Made by a program: the position numbers and the translations under genes
The notes under the pieces: model-generated
The model's database searches: none
Seen by the model: only the letters and a program-made list of their open reading frames with translations
Told to the model about the DNA's origin: nothing
Assembly: GCA_028023455.1 (NCBI GenBank)
Contig: JAQFVV010012673.1
Span: 978,567-1,042,566 of the forward strand
Length of the DNA stretch: 64,000 nt
Direction of reading: 5' to 3'
Source: Epiperipatus broadwayi
Lineage: Eukaryota > Onychophora > Udeonychophora > Euonychophora > Peripatidae
Shown: piece by piece, positions 24,421-35,070 of the stretch
How the letters are laid out: each line of letters begins with the position of its first letter
Position numbering within the stretch: position 1 is the first letter of the stretch

Positions 24421-25004
24421 TGTAAACATTTTATGAATTAACCTTAAATATATTTTGGGATCATCTAGCTATATGTAACCTTTTTACCTTCGCTATTCTT
24501 CCTTACTAACCATTGTAAATATTTAGTATTTCGTTGCGGTTAAATTTAATAGTTAACTTTTTGTCATTTGAAATCTCTTTCCAATTTTATTTATGTTGTA
24601 AATTAAATCCAAGTCAGTTTCTTTTGTGTGCCAACTTGATCTTTTTGATAACACCTCTTTTTTTGTCCGCCATTAGTTAGTCACGTATATTTGATTTAGC
24701 TATATACGTTTTAAATAATTTTTAAACCCGGTTTTTCGCGCAAAGCCATAAGAAATGCTTTGCGAAAGGTTGTTATTACCTATCGTACTTTATCGAGAAG
24801 ATCGAGTTGGAATTTTTTTAATAAAATTGGGAAGAAAAGAATTTGACCGCAAACCTATTAACTTGTTTTCTTTTTATTGTCTAATTAGTTTGTTGCAGTA
24901 ATTTAGGGGAATAGCGGAGGCCCATTAAAGCTTTATTCATATTTTAAAGCCAGTAATTAAACATTATTTAATTATCAAAAACTTGAGTTTCTTAGTCATA
25001 TTAA
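24421..25004. other. continuation of the island, no frame supported
   Basis: Contains a GCGCAAAGC...GCTTTGCG pair of inverted 8-9 base words near 24738-24766. No coding evidence. Confidence 0.35.
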
Positions 25005-25271
25005 ATGTTTTATTTTTACTTTTCAATGATCCAGGCACGCAAAACGCAAACACCAACACATCTTTTTATGTACTTTACACATTTAGCTTTTAGCTCTTTA
25101 GGATTTCCCGTCCATGTCTCTACCGCTGTTGCTAAGCTTTGTGGCCGGTTGAAAAATAATTTATGCATGGCTCAGATGGTGTTGTTTGTTTGTGATCAGG
25201 CCTCGAGAACAGGCGAATGGGCAGAGGTCATATGTATTCTTGATTTATATCTCGCGTATGGTTGGCTTTGA
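25005..25271 (+). CDS. unrecognised open frame, possible exon
   Basis: An 88-codon frame. A pyrimidine-rich stretch ending in CCAG at about 25032 could be a splice acceptor, giving an in-frame piece starting near RKTQTPTHLFMYF and ending AYGWL at a stop. It includes GFPVHVSTAVAKLCGR and CDQASRTGEWAEV. Composition is not low-complexity. I recognise no family. It may equally be part of an old repeat in this island. Confidence 0.25.
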   Translation: MFYFYFSMIQARKTQTPTHLFMYFTHLAFSSLGFPVHVSTAVAKLCGRLKNNLCMAQMVLFVCDQASRTGEWAEVICILDLYLAYGWL

Positions 25272-25714
25272 GGTACTTTCGCCTAGTATTCGAACTGGGT
25301 TAAATCTACACACATCATCTGACTGTCACAGTAGAGATATCATCATACCTAATTAGCTGTATGGAAGTAAGATGTAGGCTACCTATAGATGTAAACAAAT
25401 TCATTAAAAAAATCTTTTGAGGATGCTTTTAAAAATATTTCAAATATGATGGCAAAATTATAAAATGAATCAATATGTTCTTTAATTTGTTGAATGTTAT
25501 ACTATAAACTCCACTATTATTCATATAAAGACAATGACTGACAATATATTTTCTGCAAAAAATATGTTATGTTTAATTTTATCATGGTAGAAGTTGGTAT
25601 ACAATAAAGAGCTACAATTACTCAAGATGTTGAAATTTTTTTTTGAAAAAATTGTTTGCACAAAATGCTTAATGGACAGAATTACCTGCATGGTCAATAC
25701 GTGGATATTATCTC

Positions 25715-25890
25715 TTTGTTGTTGTTGTTATTATTGTTATTGTTGTTATTATTATTAATGCTACTGTTGCTACTGCTGCTACTGCTGTTACTACTGTTGC
25801 AGTGCTACTGATGTTACCACTGAAACCACATCCATTACCACCACCACCATTACCACCATGACCACTACCACTACTACTATCACTATTATT
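25715..25890. repeat. degenerate trinucleotide repeat
   Basis: Runs of GTT/ATT, then GCTACT, then ACC, then ACT units, drifting from one unit to the next. No frame. Confidence 0.8.
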
Positions 25891-25964
25891 ATTATGATTG
25901 TAGTTGTCTTTCTATCATTTGTTTTTTGTATGGAATTGGAGTGGTCATGCATATTGGAAATATA

Positions 25965-26045
25965 ATAATAGATAGATAGATAAACATAGATAAATAGATA
26001 GATAAATAGATAGATATCTAGATAGGTAGGTAGATAGAAATAAAT
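25965..26045. repeat. GATA microsatellite
   Basis: Imperfect GATA/AATA units ending where the Penelope endonuclease remnant begins. Confidence 0.8.
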
Positions 26046-26047
26046 AA

Positions 26048-26600
26048 ATGAATATATATACAGCGTTTTCTACTCATCAAAAGATCAGCAATATAATAAC
26101 CAAGCCTAAGAATTCAATCCCTCTTGAATCTCAAGGTGTTTATCAAACCTCATGTGAAAATTGTAAAGCTTCTTACATAGGTATGAGTAATCATCACATC
26201 AGTGTTAGGAGAGACGAACATGCTAATGCAGTTAAACAATACTCATCATCATCAGCACTCTCACTCCATACTATAGATTCAGGTCATAAAATTGATTTTT
26301 TAGTACCAGTATCACATCCAGATGTGATAATCTCTACCAGTGCAAAATCAGAGAAGCCATTGAGGTACTTAAAAGGCCAGATTGTATCAATAAGCGAGAT
26401 GATACATGCAAACTTCCTCCTATTTGGAAAGATTATTTTAAAAAAAACATTCTTAACATTTTTGCTATTGGTGGAACTTTAATGTTTTTTTTAATCAGTG
26501 ATTGTAGCGCCTCTACAACCATCTTTCTACCATTTATCACCCAGTAGATGACTTGTGTGATCAAGTCGAAATGTCGGTATATAAATATTTAAATGTTTAA
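26048..26600 (+). pseudogene. Penelope-like element, GIY-YIG endonuclease remnant
   Basis: The 144-aa frame carries the GIY-YIG module of endonuclease-bearing Penelope elements: GVYQTSCENCKASYIG holds the GVY and YIG strands and a CxxC pair, ISVRRDEH holds the conserved Arg and the first His, and TIDSGH holds the second His. After this the frame drifts from the family and ends at 26482. Downstream, GATCAAGTCGAAATGTCGG (about 26559) resembles the family's 3' tail. The RT domain upstream is missing. It is a different and older lineage than the copies at 35-38.5 kb: the residues between the Cys pair and YIG are fewer. Confidence 0.7.
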
Positions 26601-26616
26601 CATGGATGAAGCTGCA

Positions 26617-26711
26617 AAATGTCTTTTATATATATATATCCCCACAGTTATCTAATCTATTTATATGTCTTTTATATATATATATCCCCACAGTTATCTA
26701 ATCCATTTATA
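26617..26711. repeat. tandem duplication of about 47 bp
   Basis: TGTCTTTTATATATATATATC, continuing to CCCCACAGTTATCTAAT, occurs twice in a row (about 26620 and 26667) with one base difference near the end. Confidence 0.85.
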
Positions 26712-26927
26712 CAACTGATACACATGACAACAAACATGAGAAAAAGATAAATGTTCCCCAACATATCTAGCACTCATGATATGATTCAGATCACCATCTC
26801 CAGCCCATATATACAATCAAATCTGGACCAACTGATGAGTGCTGGTTCAGCACAAAATACATATACTTGAAATCATTTATCTTTTTCACATGTATGTGGT
26901 CATGTGTATCAGTTGTTTAAGATGGAT
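26705..26927. mobile_element. SINE family B, inverted pair
   Basis: The left part reads minus (ACAACTGATACACATGAC, GAGAAAAAGATAAATG). The right part reads plus (AACTGATGAGTGCTGGTTC, TATGTGGTCATGTGTATCAG). The plus copy is cut at GTTTAAGATGGAT by the insertion at 26928-27315 and resumes at 27316. Confidence 0.7.
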
Positions 26928-27315
26928 TGTATATAAATAGATCATTTTTTTTAATAGTGCGATGTTTGTAAACTGTAATATTTAACACAGCATTACGCTG
27001 TTGCACATGTGCTTTGAAGATTTTAACTATAAATGAATGAATACTAACACTCAACCACATGATAAAGTCTTTGGAAAAGATAGAATGGCCATCTATCTTT
27101 TCGAACCCAAACGCTTTTGTATGGGCGAATCTTAAGTGTTTGAAAGTGAAAGCATGAATATATTAAATAATCACTTTAAATTACTATTACATTCTTGAAT
27201 GAAAGACGCTAATGAAATTTACTAGAATTTATGATACGTCATTCTTCTTATTTGATATTAAATGTATGTAAATAAATCATTTTTTTTATAGCGCGATGTT
27301 TGTAAACTGTAATAT
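26928..27315. mobile_element. insertion with 53-bp terminal direct repeats splitting a SINE
   Basis: Two near-identical direct repeats (26928-26981 and 27263-27315; shared word GCGATGTTTGTAAACTGTAA) flank about 280 bp. The core (26990-27245) is homologous to one arm of the palindrome at 39077-39633 (shared: CAACCACATGATA, TCACTTTAAATTACTAT, GACGCTAATGAAATTT against GACGCCAATGAAATTT). The unit sits inside a family B SINE, whose B-box part follows at 27316. Repeats of this length are too long for a target duplication and rather resemble short terminal direct repeats. Confidence 0.55.
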
Positions 27316-27350
27316 AGTTGTGGGGAGTTTGAAATTCAGAGTTCAAATCC
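27316..27350 (+). mobile_element. 3' part of the split SINE family B copy
   Basis: AGAGTTCAAATCCCTTATTA matches the B-box end of the family and completes the plus copy interrupted at 26927. Confidence 0.6.
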
Positions 27351-27355
27351 CTTAT

Positions 27356-27403
<48 letters not shown>

Positions 27404-27535
27404 TAGGTAGACAAATAAATACATATAGGACAGTAGATAGATAAGTATGTAGACAGGCAGATAGGTAGATATATAGATAAAGTGGATGGATAGATGGATA
27501 AATAATACATAGATAAATAGATGAATAGAATAAAC
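27351..27535. repeat. AT, GA and GATA microsatellite block
   Basis: (AT)n, then (GA)n, then imperfect GATA/GGTA units. An open frame on the minus strand (SIYLSIY) is only the translation of this repeat. Confidence 0.85.
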
Positions 27536-27589
27536 ACTTTAAATATTAAGCAAAATTATTAAGTTATCAAGGCTTAAGAGTTGTGGGAT

Positions 27590-27845
27590 GGAGTGGTTTG
27601 AAGCCTGTCCATTAAAGTATGAAGTTGGCTATCTTAACATAAAGCTGATCTTTGACTGTATATATGTGTGGAGATGATAATCTGGACCAACTGACGAGTG
27701 CTGGTTTAGCATAAAAATACGATATTGGCGATTTTTTATATTTTCAACATGTGTGTGATCAAGAGTATTAGCAGTATGAGATAGCATAGATGGTTGAGGG
27801 TCGTGTGAAAGTCTGAGTTCAAACCCCTATATATTACATATAGTA
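27590..27845 (+). mobile_element. SINE family B
   Basis: A nearly full plus copy: GCCTGTCCATTAAAGTATGA, TGACTGTATATATGTGTGG, GACGAGTGCTGGTTTAGC, AACATGTGTGTGATC, and the B-box-like GAGTTCAAACCCC. Confidence 0.75.
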
Positions 27846-27879
27846 GTGCAGGTATAATCAAGCCTGTACTATAGAGAAA

Positions 27880-28375
27880 AATATATATCAAAATAATCTA
27901 CTAAACTTTTTTCAATAGACAATAATGAAATCAAATGAAGTTAAATTAAACAGTACAAAATATATAGGTAGATAAATAGAGGGATGAATAAAAAACAAAA
28001 AACACGTTAAATATTAGGCAAAATTATAACGTTATCAAAATAAAGTAATTTTAAAATACTTAGCTTTTTCAATATTCGATAATTAAATCAAGTTAAGTGA
28101 AATCAAACAGTACAAAATATATAGATAGATAGATAGATAGAGCATGGATAAATAGAAAGAGCATGGATAAATAGATAGATAAATATATAGATAGATAGAT
28201 AGATAGAGCATGGATAAATAGAAAGAGCATGGATAAATAGAAAGAGAGAAACACTTTAAAGATTAAGCAAAATTGTACAGTTATCAAAATAAAGTAAATT
28301 TTAAAATACTAAGCTTTTTCAATAGTCGATAATGAAATCAAATAAAGTTAAATCAAGCAGCACAAAATAAATATC
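27880..28375. repeat. tandem higher-order repeat with GATA arrays between units
   Basis: A unit of about 110-120 bp (words: AGCAAAATTGTACAGTTATC, AATAAAGTAATTTTAAAATA, CTTTTTCAATAGTCGATAAT, AAATCAAACAGTACAAAAT) occurs three times, near 27895, 28010-28110 and 28255-28370, with a partial one near 27530. A GATA tract with an internal AGCATGGATAAATAG duplication (28118-28245) lies between the last two. Confidence 0.75.
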
Positions 28376-29460
28376 TGCAACAGGTAATTATTTTGTCCTG
28401 TTTGATTTATTTTTATCTAATTCAATTATTTTCTACTAGCGTAAAATAAGGCTCAAAATTAAATTTCCTTGTACAAAAAGAGGAAAAGGGTTATTCAGCA
28501 TGTTTTAAATTTTATCTCCTTATTTTCTTATATTATTAATTGCATCTTATTTGAAATTAAAATCTCAGTGTACATAAGGAATTACAATTTGTAAGTGCTA
28601 CACTTTAAGTTTGTGTGCTCATGATTTTAGGCATATATTGTATATTTCCACGTTGTTTATCTGTAATAACGTTGTGCATTTGTGTTTGGATGCCTGACAA
28701 AGTGCATTTTTTTTTTGTCAGTTTTCTGTTCTGCTTATTGGCTTTCAGTGCCAAATACTATGATCGTAGCGGTATTATTTCATTCAGTTTGCTGCTTTTA
28801 TAGTTTTTATTTATTATTCTTAATATGTGTATGAGCATATAAATTCCAGTAGTATGGTATTTGGATGTTAAGACTCTTTTGTTTATAAGGTTGTTGTTAT
28901 TTGCGATATATCAAGTTTTTCTTATTTTTTTTTGTATTCTATGCACACTTGTTGATATTTTGTGAATCACTGCTGTGTTTATGTATTCTTTTACATAATA
29001 TAAAAAACAAACCTATAGTCTGTCATTTTTGACACTGGATAATGCATAGTTATATATTATGAAGATATGCAGATCAACATTAGCACAAGAATAGGGACAG
29101 CATGAATATCTATACAAATGGGCAAATCAGAAGCCAGAATATATGTCTTTATTTTTAGATATTGAGAAAGAACATGGTACAGCTTCAATCTATAAAACAT
29201 AAACCTAGTGGCCTTGGAATATGATGATAGAAAGAGGGGGGGAAGAGATTTGATGCATTGCAAATAATGTAATAAGCAAAAGAGCTAACATTATCTAGTT
29301 ATCAAACTAGTGGAATGTGTAAAGTAGCCCACTTACATGTTAAGAAGAACAAAGTGATAATATAAAAACAGTAAACTGAATGAAATAAACAACTATGAGG
29401 CACTGAAAGCGCAGAAAACCAAACAGAAGACTGATGATGGAAGAACAACACAATTCTCCA
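28376..29460. other. no gene supported
   Basis: AT-rich. Frames at 28615-28803 (+) and 29057-29263 (-) show no motif. Confidence 0.45.

Positions 29461-29462
<2 letters not shown>

Positions 29463-29500
<38 letters not shown>
29463..29500. repeat. (AT)n microsatellite
   Basis: Pure dinucleotide run of about 38 bp. Confidence 0.9.
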
Positions 29501-29504
<4 letters not shown>

Positions 29505-29799
29505 AACGGGATGGGGGTGGTACATAATAGAGGGAGGAAATGGACCAAAACTGGGTGATAGCAAAATCATCATCAACTCAGTCCATTTCAAAATGAAATG
29601 TCAATAATTTGAAAAATTATCTATAAGTAATACATATTTATAAGAGCATGAGAGTAGAGAATCTCTGAACATTGAGAGATCAGAAGCTAACTCAGAAGAG
29701 CAACCATAATAATTCTAAATTCAACCAGCATTATAATAAGTATAAGTAAATATTAATAGAACCATCCATCATCATTAGTACAACAAATCAGAATAAAAT

Positions 29800-30335
29800 C
29801 AACAGACCATTTTGTGGCTGGATTTGAACCATAAAAATATAAATCAACAGTCACCTTGTGACTGGATTGAAAATGGGTCTTCTGTAGACCAGGCTAACTA
29901 TTGAGCCTTTGCCAGCTTGGGCAATTATTTAAACATAACTTGGATGCACCAGCTTAGTGCCCATCCATTAAAATTCACAATAATCCGAAATCAAAACAAC
30001 AATGCTGGGACATTTAAAACATGCTGATCATCATCAATGCTCTGGCCACTTAGTACCATTAATGTACTGGCCAACTATAAAATTAAATTTTTAATAAGAC
30101 TAAAGTAAAATAAAAAATAATAGTGCATGGGCTTTAAAGAGTATCCTCTTTTGCGCCAACCAGGATGATGATTGATCATCACTGGATGCCCAAATTACTA
30201 AGCACATCCCCATTTATCCGTGTCCGAAATCTAGCTCAGAGAACATGGGTTCTATTACTGTATGTGAATAAGAGATGATGGAATACAATTTTAACAATTA
30301 AATACAAGTTTATTAATAACAAAAAAAAAAAAATA
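29800..30335 (-). mobile_element. possible tRNA-related SINE or retroposon, poly-A-like run at 30321
   Basis: TGGCTGGATTTGAACC (about 29817) is a reversed B-box-like word, and further minus-strand text (GGCTCAATAGTTAGCCTGG) resembles a tRNA 5' half. A 13-A run at 30321-30333 lies beyond. The two ends may belong to different elements. Confidence 0.35.
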
Positions 30336-31813
30336 CATGATATTTAAGGTCTTATAGGTTAAGGGTTCTGATTTTGAAAAGTATTCATTGAGTTACATGA
30401 TTAATAAATTAGGTTTATTCAAACCCATTCAGCACACAGGCATGTGGCTTGATACAAAATAAACATCTTTGAATTAACATTTAATTTAGAAAAATGATCA
30501 AAATTTTACACATAAGTGTCTATCTGACACGCATTGTTATTTACAATACAATTGACATATATTGCGCATGAATTTTCTGATTTTGATTATAATACAGAAT
30601 TTCAAATGATCACATTGAGATTTAAATAATTACTATTCAACATTTAAATTGTTACATTAATTTACAAAATTAAAATTTACAATCCAAGTTATTACTATAG
30701 TTTAGATATATAGGCGCACAGATGCACGATTTATAATATACAATTAATCTATTTCAATTGACATTCAATAACAACAAAAAATGATTAAAATTTATATATG
30801 TGTTATAATTGATAACATACGCACATATACATGTGTGTGCATGCGTGAAATAACCTATTTGACTTGCTGCAAAATAATTATCCAAATCTTAAATTATATA
30901 TAAATGTAATAAATGATTAAAGTTTCAGTTAAATGGAATACATTTACATAGTAGGTTTACTGAAACGCATATATATATATATATATATATCTAATTTGCA
31001 CAGATGTGCGATATATTAATTTATCTACATAACATTAGTATTTATCACAATAAAATTATTACAGATTATTCTCGCAATTTTACTCTTTTTGCTGAATAGT
31101 CTTTTTCTTGAAACAAGTACTATCAAATTTTTGACAGATGATTGTTGATTGATTTAAAATGTCTTTTTTTTTTAATAAACGAAATATACAATCGTTTTAT
31201 AGAATTACGAACATATAAATTTCTAAATGTCTTTCTGCTTGATTAGTTAATGCTGATGAAATAGGCAAGGTGAGAGAGGAAAAGTGAAAACGTGAAGTGC
31301 AGCTCTTCATACCATGATAAGTAGATAGTTAAGCATGGACCAAGTACACAATGCCCCATGATGTCATGAGAAAATACCTCGTTTTTAAGCACTGCTCCTC
31401 TAAGTACCTAGACAGATCATCCACAATAAATAGTATCCAGAAAAAAAATATCAGGCACTGAGCCAGCCCTGCTCATCTCTTGTGAGTCTTAGGGCTTTAG
31501 AAAAGGTCTATTCATGAGACCAAGGCCTATTCATGAGGCCTACATATACACTGCTGGACTACCCTGGGAGCTCAATATTTAGGTCTAGACAGTGCCAAGA
31601 ATATACTTCAGAGCACCATAAACACATTGCATCTACACAGCCCTGCTCATCCATATACCCACCATAAACATAAAAAGTACAAATTCTTGCATCACTTTCA
31701 AAATGTAATTTTACTAAATAAATTATTTAAAAGTTTGTCATCATATATAACTTTACTCACCACAGCTGTATATATTTTTTATCTGTTCTTCTCTGCCTTT
31801 AGATAGTCAGAAT
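30336..31813. other. no gene supported; GC-richer patch at 31260-31660
   Basis: The patch contains the near-duplicated words GGTCTATTCATGAGACC and GGCCTATTCATGAGGCC, each itself nearly palindromic. No exon could be defined. Confidence 0.4.
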
Positions 31814-32104
31814 CTATATAATTATTTGTTTAGCAAGCTGGTTCTTTTGGTCCATTAGAAAAATATAATCCATGTTTGTTGTCACTATCAGGTAAACATA
31901 CATAATCCATGTAAAATCTTGGTCTGTAGTTGATCTTCTTTTGTCTAGGATTTTTTTCCAGGCAAGCAGCTGTCTTGGTTTGATGGATTTCAGGCAATCA
32001 ATCATCCTCTGCACGTTTAAGGCTATGAATTTCAGCACAAAGAAGTGGGTCATTTTCTCCATGTGAATTTCAAACTCCTGTGAAGGAAATATTGGCAGCT
32101 CCCC
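31814..32104 (-). CDS. unrecognised 97-codon open stretch
   Basis: Open from a stop near 32105 down to 31814. Met is available at 32062. It includes FPSQEFEIHMEKMTHFF, RMIDCLKSIKPRQLLAWKK and ILDKRRSTTDQDFTW. Charged and hydrophobic residues alternate as in real proteins, but no family is recognised. It may be a decayed mobile-element protein or chance. Confidence 0.25.
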   Translation of the reverse strand, partial: GELPIFPSQEFEIHMEKMTHFFVLKFIALNVQRMIDCLKSIKPRQLLAWKKILDKRRSTTDQDFTWIMYVYLIVTTNMDYIFLMDQKNQLAKQIII

Positions 32105-32979
32105 AATCTAATGTTTTGCCAACTATATGGTCAGCTAAACCCCAACTGCTGCCCTTCATCAAGTTGCAACAAAATATTGTAACCAACTCTGCAGCTGACC
32201 TGTTCTCTTCAAAAATCACTAACAGACTAACTGATATATTTTTAATCAGTCTTTTATAAACTCATCTGAGGTGTTAACAACACTTTGATTAAAAACAGAG
32301 TTTTTATTTTTAGCTCTCTAATCCCTTTAAAAAGATATACATGTTTTTACTTTAATCTTTGGAATTTGACCAAAGGTGTGATAATCCTTTTGAAAACATA
32401 TACATGTTTTCATTTAGACAATAAAAGTTTACAAATTAATTAAAGATTTCAAAAATATACATTTTTTTCAAAATTATCAAAAAAAAAACAAGCTTATATT
32501 TAAATTTCAAAATCAGAATTACAAATAATATTTATCAGACCTTTTAAAAGTTTAATTTATAAAACAATTTTTATTTTAAATCAGAGTTATTATTAAAACC
32601 TTTACATATTAGGATTTTATTTTAGGGAAATATAATAAAAAAATCTACAAAAATTTATTCCGTGTTTATTTCCACTTTTCCTTTATTTTACATATATATT
32701 TATGCACACACACACTATATTAGTGTATGCTATGTATTACAATATATATATATATATATGCAGTTATTGCATATATTATAAGTATATATTTTTATCATTG
32801 AATTGTTTATTAAATTTCTTTTTGATGTTTTGCTTACAAGCCTTGATTGCCACCCAATAATGATATTTTACTTGATTACTTACAAGTATATATATCATTT
32901 TCTTGAAGACAAAAATTGCATGAGATAGAAGATAATATTAATTATAAATTTTTATCATATTACTTATTTGTAATTTTAT

Positions 32980-33080
32980 TTTGGTGGTCGAGAGGTCAGC
33001 ACAGCTGTCTTACAAGCAGTTGTCCCGGGTTAGAGGGTTTGCTTCCTGGCTGATACTATGACACATGAGGGAAAAAAAAC
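32980..33080 (+). mobile_element. tRNA-derived SINE (family A), copy 2
   Basis: A box GGTGGTCGAGAGGTCAGC, diverged B box GGGTTTGCTTCCTGGC, tail ACTATGACACATGAGGG and an A-run at 33072-33079. TTTATTTT stands on both sides (about 32974 and 33081), a possible short target duplication. Confidence 0.75.
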
Positions 33081-33344
33081 TTTATTTTTTGATCAAATCC
33101 ATTTATCTGCTTTTTTTTCTATTTCTTATACTTAAAAAGAAACATATAATATATATTTTACCATCCCATTTTTTCCCCATAAATAAATATCTCTTCATTT
33201 TGTATATTATAACACCTTTAAAATCCACATTATCTTCCTCTATACATAATATACTTAAATGTTATTTTTTTATGAATTACTTTACTAATTGTAAGGAAGT
33301 ATGTAATTTGCATATACTGAATGTTTTTTATATATGTGATTAAA

Positions 33345-33505
33345 GAGATTTAAACTCAGAATTTTCAGTCTATTCATCCTCCAATCCATCTCAAGACCGA
33401 TTTATACTTTGCATGTATGTGGTCATGTGTATTCATAACTTGTGATGGAGTGGAGGATAAATGGATAAAAAATCCTTAGTTCAAATCCCTTTAATTACAT
33501 ATATC
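33345..33505. mobile_element. SINE family B, short inverted pair
   Basis: Minus piece (GATTTAAACTCAG, ATTCATCCTCCAATCCATCT), then plus piece (GCATGTATGTGGTCATGTG, GTGGAGGATAAATGG, AGTTCAAATCCC). The two B-box ends point outward. Confidence 0.65.
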
Positions 33506-34904
33506 TACTTTTTAATACTAATCAAGTAATATTTACTAATGCTGTAAACCTCAGGAATATGCGCATGAAAATGCGAAGGTAGGGCCCTCTACAGATCTTA
33601 ACCACAAGCTTACATCTTGGAAGAAATATAAATAACTTACTAGTGCTTGAATATGTAATGCTTAAGACTCTAGTCACATCACAGAATATTCTTGTTCCTT
33701 TTGACAGACTGAATGAGTGGGTATTGATAAATGAAAAATACAACTTGTATTTGGAGGTTTATTAAAAGGACTTCTTATGCAAAATAATTCTGAGTACTGT
33801 ATTTGAAACAAGGGTGTTCTGTGGTATGCTAATAATATTTTCTTCATAAATTTGTGCCTTTCCTAACAATGTTTATAAATATTGTTTTGGACCCGTATAA
33901 ATAAAGATGCAATAAAAGAAAAATCCCCCCCTCTTCGTATACCATCATTTGCTTTTACAATTCACCACCCTATATATATATTTGTTTATTTTTTAAAAAC
34001 TCTATCCAAAAATTTCTCATCTCCTTGAACAAGTATAAGCTCATACTAAAAGCTACATCAATGCAATAATCCTCTTTCGAAAATATTTTATATATCTCAT
34101 AATTGTTATTAAATGTATAACCTAGAATTTAAATTAGACATTTTTAGCTCAGCTTTCATTCTCTATTATTAGTAAGATGATACCCATCCACCTTTCCAAA
34201 CATTTATCCTCTGTTTTTCCTTCTTCAACTTTTATTCTCTTCTTTAAATAATAACAACCTGGTTTATTTTTTAATTTTCTTACATCTTTTTTCTCTGCAT
34301 TCTTTTTTAATTACCACTTTTATCTTTTACAGTATTATTCAATAAATGTTATTTCATCAACTAAAATGAGAGTCAACAATAAAAATAATATCCTTCTATA
34401 TTCAACCATTTTATCACAATCTCTACATTTTTTTAGAAATCTTAAAAAACTAGTGCCAGAATAAATATCTTAGTTTGTAACCCAATTTACACATATCTTG
34501 GCTTTATATTTTTAGGTTGTCATTAATAAAAATGATCATTGTAAAGATTTTGAACCATTATGACCAATTCCCTTTCCCCCATATCTTCCCAATATATTGT
34601 TTCTTTTTATATTTAAAGATATAAATTAATTTTTATTTTTTTATAAGTCATTTCAATTTACAGGTTAACCTTTAGGCTGTAAAATGCTTTTGAATGAATA
34701 AATAATGATTTTTTTCAAAAACCAATATTTTATAAACATCTTAACCTTTTACAATTCTGACATTTTCTATTGCTGCACCTGGTGATAATTTTTGAAAATT
34801 CTCAAACATTAATTTCTGTATAAAATCTATATTTTATACTAAAACTTAATACATTGGACTTGATCTTATTTTAATTTAATTTTATAAAAGACTATTTAAT
34901 AACT
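33506..34904. other. AT-rich DNA, no gene supported
   Basis: The frame 33522-33743 (-) has no motif. Nothing else stands out before the palindrome. Confidence 0.45.
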
Positions 34905-35063
34905 GATTTGTAAATAATAACACTGTACTGTAAGATATGTTATATTGGACATTTCCATCATTTATGAGTAAATGTTGATAGTATAGAAAATTTTAAATTT
35001 TATTTAGACTTTCCAAATACAAACAACTTGTTATTAATAGCACACAAATAGACAATACAAGAT
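34905..35063. repeat. left outer arm of the 4-kb nested palindrome
   Basis: Inverted counterpart of 38792-38942, about 85-90% identical by eye (shared words: TAGAAAATTTTAAATTTTAT, CTTTCCAAATACAAACAAC, CACACAAATAGACAATA). It lies 7 bases outside the left Penelope arm. Confidence 0.8.
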
Positions 35064-35070
35064 AATTAAT

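Noticed and set aside
27355-28287. LSIYLSIY open frames on the minus strand
   Set aside because: Translations of GATA microsatellites.
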